Below are positions 45,550 through 58,005 of a stretch of 64,000 nucleotides of DNA, piece after piece. Where the stretch lies: NCBI RefSeq assembly GCF_000276665.1, contig NW_004955404.1, forward strand, positions 32,374,589 through 32,438,588, in the 5' to 3' direction. A program made the translations under genes and the position numbers. How positions within the stretch are numbered: position 1 is the first letter of the stretch; every line of letters starts with the position of its first letter. The notes under the pieces are model-generated. The model saw only the letters and a program-made list of their open reading frames with translations, was not told where the DNA came from and did no database searches. Source of the DNA: Chinchilla lanigera (lineage: Eukaryota > Chordata > Mammalia > Rodentia > Chinchillidae).

Positions 45550-46327
45550 TCAGTGTTTATGGGTCAAATGGACAAGGCATAGAAAGTCCTCAGAAGGGAA
45601 CAGCAAGCATGACAGGTCTCTGTGGAATCTCAAAAGCCTATAACCACATTGGTTTTATTCATTCCATTTTATTAGAGTAACCTCTGTAAATCTGCTACAA
45701 AATTGCTTTCAGTTTTCTGTCCCTAAAGTCAGTTTTATTACCAGAATCTTTAGTGGGATATGAGACCTCCATATAGCATCTGAATGACTCTCAATCACAC
45801 TAAACAAGGCAGTTAATTGGCTTATGGAGCCATGGAGCTTCTCCCACTTGCTCTTGTCAGCACTATGTGCTAACCAGCTCAACTGACTAGCCCACTGGTT
45901 ATAACATGGAAGCACCCCACACCCGCATGCAACCATCTCCAGCAAAGCGCATCTGTGATGAATGAGATTCAATCAGGCTTCTGGCCTTCCAGGTTCAGGA
46001 TAACACAGCTGCTATTGATAGTATCAATTTATAATTTAATTTCAGATCCTAGCTCTTAGGAGATAAGACTGTTTGTGTAGCTAAAATCTAATCCAGTTGA
46101 GAGTACTGGACAGAGTTCCATAAATTCTGATGCCCACAAGATAGCCTGATTTCCTTAAACCTTCAGTAGGATACATTTCATAAACCTGAATTTCTAAAAT
46201 GAGTAATAATGAAAACAGTGACACAAAATTTAATATTCGCTTATCCGTTTATCCAGAAGCACGGACTCAATGATCAGCCTGTGTCTAGGTTTTAAAACGT
46301 AAAAGAAGAGCAAAAAATACCCAACAA

Positions 46328-46367
<40 letters not shown>

Positions 46368-48037
46368 CACTTGTGATCTTTACAAAACACAAGGAAACAT
46401 GGATTCCTCTTAGAGTATTCAGTGAAAATTGATCCACTATCGTTATTAGCTTATTGTTTGCTGTTTACTTGAGGAAACCACACAAGCTTGTTATAAAAGT
46501 TGCGAACATTCTGAACAATAAACGGAGCTTGTTATTCACAGCTCGCTTCTTTTCTGAGGCTCTGTCTTCTGTACCTTTACTTCAGAGCTGCAGCTGTAAG
46601 CCCTGCCACCTTCAGCTCTCCTTGACTGCAGACGCCCCTGCTGCTCCCTGATTGATGTAGGCGTAGACTAAGTTATCGGGCAGCTCCTGACCCATCCAAG
46701 GAGGATAATTTTATTGCATGTCTGTTTAGCCTCTGTCTTGTGCTCTCTTGAAGGCATCAATTCTCTCAGGTGAAGAACACAAATAAAATTTAAGAAATTC
46801 TCCCTCAGGCTAAGCGGTTAGGAATAATGCCAAGATTTCTCTCAATGAAGTCACTGTCTGCATAATCTCTAATGCTCTGGCTATTTCTTACAAGCGTGTG
46901 CTGCTCTTTGATTAGAGGAGAATTAAAGGCACTGTGGAGTCACTCAGGGGTTTGATTGCCAGTCGTTTTCTCTTCGGATCCAGTGTCTTTTAAAGGATAA
47001 TCCCAAGATTATCTTTGTTCTCTTTCTTTTGCTATTTCTCAAATGCACATGTGCAAGTGTGTAAGAAACCCATGAAATAAATGACAAGCAACCACAAGCA
47101 ATAGACATTTCCTCTGTCTATTTTTTTATGGCACCACACCCTCTTCCTCTCAGAACAAAGAAGTTTTGAGACACTGCCATTCTCCCGCAGTGTGGTGTAA
47201 AATCATTACATAAAAATTATAGGGTTGTTTAGCCAGTTTCTCCACTCTACTGAGTTCTTCAGAACTGTTATCCTAGGATGTTTCCTGCATGTTTCTCCTT
47301 CTTCCATCTTCCTCCAAAGCATAAAGAGTAGTGAATCAACTTGCCCAAATGGCCATGGCCAAGAGCTCCGGCCTTTAACATTCAGGCTTCACTCTCCCTT
47401 CCCAGGCCAAGTTTCAGCTGCATCAATCCTAAAGCATTACATTCTGAAATAATGTAAATACACATACTTGGAAAAATAACTTTCACCATCCCTAAAATAG
47501 TGGACAAGGATTTAAAAAAATTATTCACCCTTTAAATGTAAATACTTCACCATTCTGTGAAACATACATCATTACTGTGAAAGGTAGCCCTTATTAAATT
47601 TTTAAAAACACCAGGGTGATGGGTGTTTTAGAAACACCCATCAATAATAAATCAATAAAAAAACCAAGTTTTTGTTAATCTCAAATCCTGACTGTATCCT
47701 GTTAAATGTCAATTTATATTTGCCAGATTTCCAAATGGTAAAAGGTCCAAAGGGGTCACTCGGGCCTCTCCCTCACAGCTCTGTGCTGAGTGAGTTTGGA
47801 AGCTCACCTGCTTGGATATCAGCTTGACCTGAGGAAGATCTGTTCTTTTAAAGCCTTCAATTTTATAAGGTAGAAGCCTGCTGAGAAAGGCTATGCTTTC
47901 CCAGCTCAGACTATAACTGTTTAATTCTGAGTGAAGTGTGAGCACATCTCAAGCCGTGTTCTTCAGAGACCTCTGTAAGTCATAGAGTAGTTTGGTGTTC
48001 ATTTGACTGACTCCTGTTTAGTTCTTTCTACTGGGTT
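45550..48037. other. Unique-looking DNA, possible non-coding conserved element at 46540-47060
   Basis: Contains little recognisable repeat besides a CA microsatellite. 46540-47060 is of higher complexity and has clustered TAATCC/GATTA words (about 46998-47015). Confidence 0.35.
46329..46364. repeat. (CA)18 microsatellite
   Basis: Uninterrupted CA dinucleotides over 36 bp. Confidence 0.98.
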
Positions 48038-48050
48038 TAAACTTGAGGGG

Positions 48051-48156
48051 CCTGGGGTATAGCTCAGGGGCACAGCGCCTGCCTGGCAAGAGCAAGGTCG
48101 TGAGTTCGATTTCTGGTACCGGAGAAAAACCAAAACCAAAAAATAAATAAATAAAT
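48051..48156 (+). mobile_element. tRNA-derived ID-like SINE
   Basis: 'cctggggtatagctcagggg', 'ggtcgtgagttcgatttctgg' (A and B boxes) and an A-rich tail with four AAAT units. Flanked by aaacttgagggg (48039-48050) and aaacttgaagggg (48157-48169). Very similar to the copy at 2448. Confidence 0.85.
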
Positions 48157-48169
48157 AAACTTGAAGGGG

Positions 48170-48930
48170 TAAGGAAGGACTGTTGCTGTTAACCCCTCTG
48201 AAAAAAATCCCAACTAGGGAACTAAATTATTCCCCTCAAGAAACAACTAGAGTTGAGGAAGCAACAAAAGAAGGGAAGGAGTAAGAGAGGAAGAAAGGTT
48301 GAAAAATTTTTGTTAAATGGGTGAATAACTTAATGGACAAGTAATTGAATGTGTACTATTATTTGACAAATGAAAACTTTTCTATAGATGCTAATTTAGA
48401 TGAAGCAATTTAACATTGAGCACAACAATGTGTGTGTGCACGTGCATGCATGCACGCACCTATGCACACATGGGCCCATGCGTGTAAATGTGTTTAGTCT
48501 GAGTTAATTCCATACACAAAAGTACATTTTCAGATTAAAGTTCATGATGTTACACCAAGATTTATGTGGAACATTTTTATGCAGAGTAAACTTTACATTG
48601 CAAATGCCAATAAATATAAGACCCCTATTCTTTTTTAATTTTCTGTGCCTAGTATCTGATTTATGCTTTCTTCTATTTGCTAAATAAACCCAAAGATGAT
48701 TTGGAGCAGCATCCATAGGTAGGTCTATCATGATTGAGTGCTTCCTGGAATCAGGAAATTAATTATTTTGAACTCTCATTGACAGAGAATTGGGTTCAAC
48801 ACATAGGAAAGGAAGGAAACTAGAGTTCAATTTGTGTTGGTGTGTGAATATCATGTTTATTTAATAATTTAAATCATGAATACTAATTTAATATTTTAAT
48901 AGATTTATTTTCAAATTAAAATGTATCAGA
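48170..48930. other. No feature recognised
   Basis: AT-rich DNA except for an alternating purine-pyrimidine GTGCATGCATGCACGCA-type tract at 48428-48490. Confidence 0.4.
48428..48490. repeat. Alternating purine-pyrimidine tract
   Basis: TG/CA/GC alternation of the kind that can adopt Z-DNA; imperfect. Confidence 0.7.
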
Positions 48931-48934
48931 ACAT

Positions 48935-49190
48935 GAAAATTCCCTCTTAAATTGTTAGTAGGAGTATAAATTGATACAATCTTTACTTAGAGTAATTTTG
49001 CAAGATTCTCAAAATCTTCACAAATAACCATTCTCTTTTGCTTAAAAAATGCCATTTTTAGAATTTACCCACAAGGAAAACATATTTGCCAATAAAAATG
49101 TATATATTAAAAAATTCAGTATTGTTTATAATAGTAGCAATTTTAAAACATTTTGAAAGCCCAACAATAGAAAACATTCTAATTAATTAG
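48935..49190 (+). mobile_element. Old L1M 3' fragment
   Basis: 'gttagtaggagtataaattgatac', 'agaatttacccacaagg', 'cagtattgtttataatagtagcaa' match the sense strand of the L1M ORF2/3' region ('ttggtaggaatgtaaattgg', 'cattgtttgtaatagc'). Confidence 0.65.
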
Positions 49191-49194
49191 TCTC

Positions 49195-50850
49195 TGCTTT
49201 GAAACACTATATCCTACAGAATTACCAAGTCTTTTGAATTTCTGCTTCTTTTGCAAGTAGAGACACTGACTGCTCTTTCTTCCTTCTATCTTTCTGAGAG
49301 GGTTTTGTGAATAGCCTTGGAAAAATAGAGACAAAGCTTCCTTCCAGAGTGCAGGTAGGTTTATTGTCCAGTTTAATAAGCATTATGTCCTATTTCAATA
49401 CAAAATTCAGGCAAACTAATGCCCATTAAAAAAACTTCAGTATCCCTATACTCAATGGTTTTTTTTCCTGTATTATAATCCCCCTATGTACAGGTGACAT
49501 TGTGCCCTCTTTGTGTAACCCTGTGGGAATTGGGGCTCAGGATTTTGTTCAAAACATGACGACGCTTGACTGTTCCAATAAGCTGTAGTTCATCGGTGCC
49601 CTTGGAATCTCATATTTTTTATCAGTCTGTAGAACCGTGGAAGGGTAACTTTTCAGTTTGGAGTTCTTTATATCTCTATGCATTTAGGATTAATGATAAT
49701 AAACATGAATGAACTTCATAAACAGATATTTTTGTTTTTAAAAGAATCTGAATGCCAGGTGAAATGTCCAGTTACATAGTAATAATATTATCAGTGGAAG
49801 CTGCTTTCTTGGGGCAGAATGCCTGGGGACAGAGCAGGTAAAGGCATTTTGTCTGGTGGCAAACGGGCTTTCCCGTGACTGTTCACGGGAAAAGCCTTGT
49901 AGAGCTCTGCTTTCAATTTAGAGCCTGTTGAAATCTCACACAATCCACAGACTTCTCTTTATGATGTCCATGGGGTGAAGAACTATCCCAACAAATAACT
50001 AGGTCTCTTAGAAAAATGTCATCTGCACTATTTGACAGGGAACAGGTGTTTAGTGCATAGGACCGGGATTCAGGAGCCTGCTGCCTTTAAATATAACTGT
50101 CAAGTGATCAGCGTCCGCTGGCAAACGGCGCTGGGAACAGAGCCTTGCTTTATGCAACAGATGAGACTTTATAGTTGCTGGAGGTTATAAATGTTTGCGA
50201 ATATGGCTGTGTGTGCATATGTTCTCTCCTCGGCATCTATGGGAAAATAGAAGCACAGTGTTTATGAGAATGTCCTTGTGTGGTGGCGGTTCCATTTCTA
50301 TCATTTGAAATGAAATAAAAAGAATGGAGTGCAATCATCTACAGATTGTTTTTAGTGTACTTTTGCTGTACCTTGTTACTAAGAGATGTTTTAGGACAAT
50401 GATAACAAGAAAAAAGTTCTCTCCTTGCCTCTAAGCCATTGCATTCTGGGGAGCAAAAAGGCAGTCCTGAGCTTTTATTCATTCCTAATCAGGGCTTTTA
50501 TTCATTCCTAAAAGAATTTTCAAGACTGAGAATTTTGAGAATGGTTCCTATGTAATCCAACCGATTAAGAATCGCCTTAAGGTAGAAGTTGATACCCAAC
50601 AGTTAAAACAGTTAATCCATGATAATTACTCACCATAGTCCAGTTTGTAGTACACAGTCACGCCCATTGAATTTTGCAGGTTTTGAGTGGATGTCTAGAC
50701 TGGGCTTTGATTCCCGGTCCTCTTTATCACTGCACTCTGGATGCCCACACTTTCTTACTGTTAACTGTGTAAACGCTATTAGTTCTTTCCATCCACTTTA
50801 TTCTCACTGTCCACCTTCACAATAGAACTACAGCTCTATCTAGGTAGAAA
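49195..50850. other. Unique, higher-complexity DNA; candidate conserved non-coding region at 49830-50420
   Basis: No repeat family is visible over 1.6 kb. 49830-50420 has balanced composition and a strong hairpin. No open exon with convincing splice sites was identified. Confidence 0.35.
49866..49896. repeat. Strong inverted repeat (stem-loop)
   Basis: tttcccgtga (49869-49878) pairs perfectly with tcacgggaaa (49883-49892) across a 4-base loop. The stem extends by ggc/gcc with one bulged A (49893). Confidence 0.9.
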
Positions 50851-50859
50851 TGTATCCGT

Positions 50860-51190
50860 TTCCAGCACTGGATTTCCCAGCTTTCCTCGCAGTTTGATGT
50901 GCCCCTGGTACTAACTTGGGGCCAATGTGTGTCTTCCTCCTTTCCCTGCTGTTCACTTTTCTCCTCCTTTGTCTTCTTCCCAAGTGAGGCAGATGGGACT
51001 CCTGCAGTGATCAGACACTGCGCACTATCTTGCAGGTGGCAGTCAGCAAAAGGACAGAAAGAACCTGGGCTTTCAATGATTGTGAGCCATCTCCAGACTT
51101 TCTTGTACGAACTTCACTGTTGTCTGTTTCCATGAAAGAATAAACTTCATTGGTATAAGTCACTTTGCTAATTTTTGATACAGATAAGCT
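50860..51190 (+). mobile_element. Old mammalian LTR-type repeat
   Basis: 'atttcccagctttcctcgcag', 'aacttggggccaatg', 'gaacctgggctttcaatga', 'ccagactttcttgtacg' and 'gaataaacttcattggtataagtcact' follow a familiar mammal-wide LTR layout (cttccctcgcag ... gagcctgggtcc ... aataaa ... aagccact). Family not fixed. Confidence 0.5.
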
Positions 51191-51469
51191 CCTCACCAAT
51201 CAGATATTTTTCTCAGACTGTCCTTGGCATACTTCTAAAATGAATTAGAAATGTTCAGGTTTTGAGGGAGACAAAGAAATGGTGTGAAAGACTAAAAGCA
51301 AAAACTCTAGGCACCAAATTAGCATAGAAAATTCGGTTATTTTCAAACAATAAAATTAAAGGAAATTCTACATTATTGTGTATTTGAAAGTAATGAATAG
51401 ATACTATTGAAACATTTTCTTTGGTGCTTACTGAATTTTCACTCACATCAAGGGCTACTGAGTAGCACA

Positions 51470-51640
51470 GTCTCAGCTGAGATGGCCTGGGTTTGAATCC
51501 TAGTTCCACTTATTGTCAGCTGTGTGGCACTGGACAAGTTTCTTTCCTGGTTTATTTTTACATAGAGAAGAGACAGCGTTGTCTTCACAGGGTGCTGTAA
51601 GATTCCATAACTGAATACAGATACATGGCCTTGGTCAATG
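51470..51640 (+). mobile_element. MIR SINE
   Basis: 'cctgggtttgaatcctagttccactta' and 'gctgtgtggcactggacaag' match the MIR core ('tgggttcgaatcc', 'agctgtgtgaccttgggcaag'). Confidence 0.75.
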
Positions 51641-51644
51641 ACTG

Positions 51645-52490
51645 CCCTATGTTGCCACCTGTAATCATTGTTTTATTTAATCTCTAAACTTTTACATGTA
51701 CTATGTATGTTATAAAATTTGTTACAGAATCTTTATTTCATGTCTGTTAAATAAATTTATTTCAAGTCTATTAAATTCATAGGACTTTGTAATTCAGGAA
51801 GGGACAACTGAAATCTATGGCTTGTGTTTTTGTGTGTGTTGCAGAGGGGTGGATGAAAATCAGAGCTAATTAGACTCTCAAGAGTTTGCACAATGCTCCT
51901 ATGACCCCCCCCATCATCAAGGATCCAAAAAGGAAGACAAAGTTCTCAAGTATTATAAGAAGTAGGACCCCTTATAAGGCCCTAAATTTTCATTTGTTTT
52001 TTTCATATACAGACTTCTAAAAAATTAGAATTTAAGGTTCAATGATAAGTGAAATCTCACTTATCTTCTATTACATTGCTCCGGTTTATGATTAAGTTGA
52101 GGTTTAAATTTGTAGTCTAAATTCTTGAATATTAATATTATCCCATATGTTTCAATATGTTTATTTCTTCTGAGGGAAAAAGTTACTCATTTCAAGTAGT
52201 CTGTAGCTATGTCACTTGTACCTTTAAACAATGATAAATGTTTTGCTGTAGTTCTGAATAACTGCTTGTTCACAGGAAATAAAATATTCTCTGGTATCTC
52301 TGAATGTTCATGTTGCTACTGACCTTGTTCATAAATATTGTATGCAGTGGGAACATACAATAACTTCTGAGTACCCTTATTTACCTCTCCTTAACTATAG
52401 TCACTCTTCTTTCTCTTACCTTTCTTGTCACATTTCTAATGTGTCCTTATCAATTTTTGTTCTTATTTATTTTATTTATCAGTATTTCTC
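51645..52490. other. No feature recognised
   Basis: AT-rich unique-looking DNA, with a short C-run near 51906. Confidence 0.4.
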
Positions 52491-53036
52491 ATTTATATAT
52501 GTTAGGGTTGTATTGTTACAGCAATTAGAAACACTGAAATGGCACCTAGGATTTGAAGGCAGATTTATTTTATATTGATGGGAACTAATAGGAATCATTC
52601 CCAGAATATCAGGCCTTTGGTGGTCTAGGGCTTATATGGGATAAGCAAGCAGGAAGTACAGAGGCAGAATGGCTTGTCAATTGGGGATTGATTTATACAA
52701 TGTGCATCATAGTGACCAGCTATGCATCAGTGATCAGCCATTTCTAAAAGACAGAAGCAACTGGAACTGGAACAAGAACTATTACCTGGGCAACTGAGAA
52801 ACTGAAGTATCCCGGCTAAGAGAGTCATTCTCTGTTATGGTATGTCCTTAGAATTTATTAATGGTGATCTAGGGCTCATATGGGATAAGCAAGCAGAAAG
52901 TACAGAGGCAGAATGGCTTGTCATTTGGGGACTGGTTCTTACAATATGCATCATAGTGACTAGCCATGCATCACAGTGAGCAGCCATTTCTAGGAGAAAG
53001 AAGCAACCAGAACTGGAACAGGAACAACTATTACCT

Positions 53037-53098
53037 ATCAAGGTCATAAGTTCGATTCCTGGTACCAGAAGAAAAACAAAAAAACAATAAGAAAGAAG
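53037..53098 (+). mobile_element. 5'-truncated ID-like SINE
   Basis: Only the B-box half remains ('ggtcataagttcgattcctggtaccag') plus an A-rich tail, between perfect aactattacct repeats (53026-53036 and 53099-53109). Confidence 0.85.
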
Positions 53099-53112
53099 AA
53101 CTATTACCTCAG

Positions 53113-53459
53113 TGTCTTGGTTACTTTTCTCTCATTGCTGGGACAAAATACCTGACACCCAAAATTAAGGAAGGAAAGGTTTATTTCTCTTAGTTTGTGG
53201 AGATTTCAGTTCATACTTAGCAGATTACGAGGCAGAGTGGCACATGGTAGAGGGCTATAGCTCATCAAGCAGAACACAGCAAAGCAATAAGCACAAAAGC
53301 CAGGAAATGGCCATAAGAAGTCTCTTGCTCTCCCTTACATATGCAAACTATCCACCCCAGGGCGGGTGCAGCTCTCACACCCATAATCAATCAAACTCCA
53401 AAAGCCTGCCCCATGACCACATAAGGCTTTGGGGGGACACTCAGACACAAACCATAACA
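53113..53459 (-). mobile_element. MaLR-type solo LTR
   Basis: The plus strand starts 'tgtcttggttacttttctctcattgctgggac' and ends 'acaaaccataaca'. Flanked by cctcag and cctgag. Same subtype as the copy at 5.06 kb. Confidence 0.8.
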
Positions 53460-53559
53460 CCTGAGCAACTAAGAAACTGAAGTATGCTGGTTGTGTGGGG
53501 GGGGAGGGGGGCGCATTTACTGCTACAGTATGATCTCAGAATGTATTAATGGAATTCTC

Positions 53560-56465
53560 CAATGGAAAGAATTATCTCTTCATCATAAAGTGATGCTCTT
53601 TTTAATTAGTTGTTGTTACTGTTACTGTTATTGTTGCTGTTGTGTCACTGCACAAAAACTCCCCCTCTGGCCCTCTTTCTTATGATTAAGGGTAGTAGCA
53701 TATTTACATTTTCTTATTTCTTTTCAAGTTGGAAATATATTTTATATAGCATCTCTAGGAACTCTGAGCCATTTAGTGCATCAGTCAAACATTGTTCATT
53801 TAAATAAAATGGCTCTTTATGAAAATGTTTTCCACTTTATTTAATCTAGCTACCTCCCATGCATTCATAGTTTCTTTATTTCCAGATCTCTATTGACAGT
53901 CTTCTCCCTATCATGGCACTGTTGATTTTAAATTGTGCCTGTTGATCACATTGCTGATACAGCTAAATATTCCATCCCGAATCCCTCCATTTCAATAGAT
54001 AGTACTTCATTCACTGGGTATTATTAAATATCAGCCCTCACAACATAAGATATTTAGAATACAATGCCTTGTTTATTTCCCAAGCCAAAGAATCCAGAAT
54101 CATTTTCACAGAGTGAGGAATTAATCAGAGGATGAATTTCAAGTGATTTCAAATAGTGGCCATCGTTACATATCCTCAGTCCAGACAGATGAAAATTTTG
54201 AGTAGTGAAATTCCGAACAGTTCTTTCTCTTTAGATTGGAGAAAGAATGCACAAAATTTACTACATGCCTAACACATGAGATTCCATCAAAAATGAGTCT
54301 TAATTTTTTGTTTCATTCAAATCCCTCAGTAAATACTTTTTTAAAAAAATTAGTTATAAATGAAGTTTTGAATGTTTCAAAATCCACTGATTTTCTTTGC
54401 TTACCTAGCATTCAGTTCTACTGCCTTAGTGTTGTCACAATTTATTATAATTGTCTGTTTCTCTCCCTAGATGCACTTACACAATATTCATTATTGTAAC
54501 CCTGCAGTTTAGGCACAAAACAGTATTTCAATACATTCTTGTTTAAGTGAAGGAAGGAATGAATACACCAGGAACTCATGAAAAGATTGGCAAATTTTCA
54601 AGTGAATATGTAGAAGAAAGGGAGAGGCTCTGATCATGGATATTTACCTATGTATTTAAAATTATAATGTAAATACTCAATGCTTTTTCTTAACATAAAA
54701 ATGAGGTACTGACTCAATAGCTTTTAAGACATTCTGTCCATTCTGTATTATGCTCTTCCTGTGTCTCTTTATGCATTAACATACTAATTTTTATTACAGC
54801 CAAAGAAGTCATCTGAGAAAATAGCATTAGTTCATTGGGGCAGAAGTATGTCAATATCACTGGAAAAGAAAAAGGGCTGTGTTTTGTTCAGAACTGCACG
54901 AAAGGCACAATTTATTTGCATTTAAAACCACTATCATCTGGAGCATTTATTAGAATAACAGTAAAGCTGCCAGAGTTTTTTTTTTAAGGCTGTTAGGGGT
55001 TTGGACACATTCTTCTTGTATAATCATTCCTTGATGCTCACAACATCCAATAGGCAGGAACTGGGGGGAAAGGTTAAGAGTGATGTCAAAGGCAGAGCAG
55101 CACTATCTCAATTAGAAAACATGCTTAATTAGGAGTAAGGACTTCTGAGGTCTGCTTCCAATTCTCCCCGTAACTACTTTGAGGAGTTAACTCAAGTGAC
55201 TTGGATCCTCTGAGATTTATTTTATTTTATTTTTTTACCTATAAAATGAAGGGCTTAGACTGTGAGCTCTTGCTCTAAAGTTCTGTGCATATTTCATCAA
55301 AGAAAATGCATTCCAGGCACTAATTTCAAAACTAGAACTGTTATTACTGGAAAGAACATTCCAGAGGATGACCTGCTTTCGTCTTGCTTCTCCAGAGGGA
55401 CGCTCTTTGCCCAGTCCTCTTGGCAAGAAAAACAGCCACTTGCTGGTCTCATTTGACACTGGAAATGGTCCCCCTCCGCCTTCCTCCACCCTCTCTTCCT
55501 ATTGCTAATGATGAAAATCTTCAATGTGCAGATGAGTAGTGCAGATATTTATGAAAATTTCATTTTACAATAAATCCTAGAACTTGCAATACCACCCACA
55601 TCTTTTTTTCTTCAGGCTCAGTTCTGGTAGTCCTCAAATCTCTCCGCAGTCAAAAACTTTTTACAAAGCAACTTTCACAGAAAGTTCATCTCATTTCTGT
55701 TTCTTCCAGTTTATAATCTCTGTGCTCTCTTGTTCAGTTCATATCTATTATTTGAATACAGGAATGCCTACTTTCTCCAGCACTGGAAAATTGCTTCCCA
55801 GGCAAACTTAAATGATTGCAAACTTTTAGGAATTTATTCTTGAAACAAATGCAGATAGCTAACCTTCTATGTTGGAAACTGACTGTGTAATTTGGAGTTC
55901 TCTGAGTTCTCTTCCACAGAGAATATAATGCTTATTCAATATCAAGTGATTTTAAATGCACAGATTTCAAACGATGTAGAAGTTATCAAAACTCAACAGT
56001 AACCAGGGCAAAAGCTTCTTTCGCAGAGGAATGTCTTGTCATTAACATTGTTTCCACTCCTTGGTACATGGTGGGGTGGGAGGGAAGCAGATCAATTTTA
56101 AAAGTTCCGCAGTTGTTGGGACACTCTCAAAATCAGCGCCCACTCTGTTGACCACTCCCAAGCTGACCACTCTCATGATCTCCTATAGCCTCTTCCAAGC
56201 ACCAGAAGCTCCTGCAGGGATAAGCAGACACCAGCTCTCTTAGCTAAAGAAGGAAATGCTGAAGAACTTAGTGTAAATTATTTTTTTAAATCATGTATCC
56301 TGCAGGAAACAAGAAGTACATTTTTAACTTTTAATTTTTTAAAATTTTTTGCCACACTAGAGACTGAATCCAGACCCTTACTCTGAACAAAATTAAAAAG
56401 GATATTACAGCTATATTACATTAAGATGTAAAAAGGATGATCATAAAAATGATAGGCCCTAAAGT
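53560..56465. other. Largely unique DNA
   Basis: No exon, RNA gene or repeat family assigned. Short (TGT)n-like tract at about 53612-53641. Confidence 0.4.
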
Positions 56466-56476
56466 TTACTCCTTGG

Positions 56477-56598
56477 GGGTGCTGGGGATTTAGCTGACCA
56501 TCATAGCCCCTGCCTGGAAAGCCCAAGGTCATGAGTTCAATTCCCAGTACTGGAAGAAAACAAAACAAACAAACAACAGCAACAAAAGAAAACAAAGA
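56477..56598 (+). mobile_element. tRNA-derived ID-like SINE
   Basis: 'gctggggatttagctgacc', 'aaggtcatgagttcaattccc' and an A-rich tail with CAAA units, between perfect ttactccttgg repeats (56466-56476 and 56599-56609). Confidence 0.85.
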
Positions 56599-56689
56599 TT
56601 ACTCCTTGGAAGAGAATGCAGAATTCCAAACCTAAGTCTTCTAGATGAAAAATTGGCATGTGACAAAAATGACCTTTCAAAGTACTAGA

Positions 56690-57625
56690 AGAACTGTAAT
56701 ATGTACTCCAGGTATATTTCATAAATCTTTATGTAAGGGAAATAAATGTGGTCCATTCCTTATGCCACACACAAATATAAATTCTAGGTAGCCTAAAAAG
56801 TTAAATGTGTAAAAATACACACACACACATGCACACACACAAAACAAGAAGAAAACATAGATGAATTTTTATTAACTTTTGGGCTGCAGGAACAATTTCA
56901 AGGCATAAAATCAAAGATAGAAACCATAAAAAATGACTGACACAATAAATAGCATAAAAATTATATATCTATACTTTCAAAAAACTATAAACAAAATTAG
57001 AAGGCAATGACATTCTGGAAAAAATATACATTGTATCACTTATGAGCATTAAAGAGCTTTCACATATCAGTAAGAAAAATAACAATAAAAATCTCAAATG
57101 AAAAATACTTAAAGAATATTAAAGGCAATTCACAAAAGCAGAAATGTGAATGCCCCCCTCAAAGTTCAAAAAAGAAAACAAGAAAATAAAGTAACAATGA
57201 AATATTTTACTTCTCAATTCAAAATTTATATTCAGTGTTGAAAGGGATGAACAAAATAAGTATTATTTGATGTCATGTAATATATAAATCACTGCATTGG
57301 AGAGTTGTATTTGTAGTAAGTATCAAAAGCTTTAAAAGTATAACCTGTGACTCCACTTCTAGGAATGTATACAGAAAAACACATTAAAATTGCACACAGC
57401 ATTCACATATAAGAGCCTTTTTGCCTTGTTGTGTTAATTTGAATACAGACCTAATCTACCTAGCAAGCAGAGAAGAATGATTAAATAAATTATGATGTAC
57501 CATACATTTAGACACTGAAAAAAATAGTATTGAAGCAAATATTATCTTAAAATGTTCAGAAGCATAGAAGTGGAAAAGGCAGAGTACAAACTCTACAAAA
57601 TGATCTCAATTTTTAATAAACATGA
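56690..57625 (+). mobile_element. Old L1M 3' region, sense
   Basis: 'ctgcaggaacaatttcaagg' (56.88 kb), 'tgtgactccacttctaggaatgtatacag' (57.35 kb), 'gaatgattaaataaattatgatgtac' (57.47 kb) and 'tttagacactgaaaaaaat' match the L1M sense order ('cacttctaggaatttatcc', 'ggttaaataaattatggtac'). Heavily mutated. Confidence 0.65.
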
Positions 57626-57689
57626 TTCCATTTTTAGCTGAGAGGATTATGGCTTTTTTATAGCTCCTTTACAATTACTTACACAATCA

Positions 57690-58005
57690 ACCCTGCATTT
57701 CCACACCAGATTAGTCTCCAAATCCTCCCATTTCCCCTCCACTTTTACAGATACTAAAATTCATTGATGCTCAAGTTCCTTATATAACTGATGCACACCT
57801 TCCAGGGTACTAGTTTAAACCATCTCTAGATTACTTATAATATATAATAAAATGTAAATGCTACCCATTGTACATTATTGTTATACAGTATTTACTGTAA
57901 AATAATGATCCAAAAGAGTCTATAGATGGTCAGAACAGATGCAATTCTTTTCCTGCATTTTTTGATCTGTAGTTGGTTGAATCTGTGGATATGGAGACAT
58001 GGCTC
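57690..58005. mobile_element. Tigger/MER2-type mariner DNA transposon remnant
   Basis: 'agatactaaaattcattgatgctcaagttccttatataa', 'ctctagattacttataatata' and 'gttggttgaatctgtggatatgg' match the widespread mammalian Tigger-derived sequence containing 'ccgcggattcaaccaac'. Confidence 0.65.

Larger units (their letters stand above)
52619..53552. repeat. 244-bp tandem duplication (second copy interrupted)
   Basis: 'ggtggtctagggcttatatgggataagcaagc' at 52619 recurs as 'ggtgatctagggctcatatgggataagcaagc' at 52863. The first copy ends 'gaatttattaatgg'. The second resumes after the insertions at 53463 ('gagcaactaagaaactg') and ends 'gaatgtattaatgg' at about 53552. Confidence 0.85.
52495..53555 (-). 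mobile_element. LTR-like element containing a tandem duplication and two nested insertions
   Basis: 'gttagggttgtattgttacagcaattag' and 'aggcagatttatttta' at 52505-52575 look like the reversed 3' end of an LTR. The body that follows is duplicated with a 244-bp period, and the second copy is split by a SINE and a MaLR LTR. The family is unknown. Confidence 0.45.
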
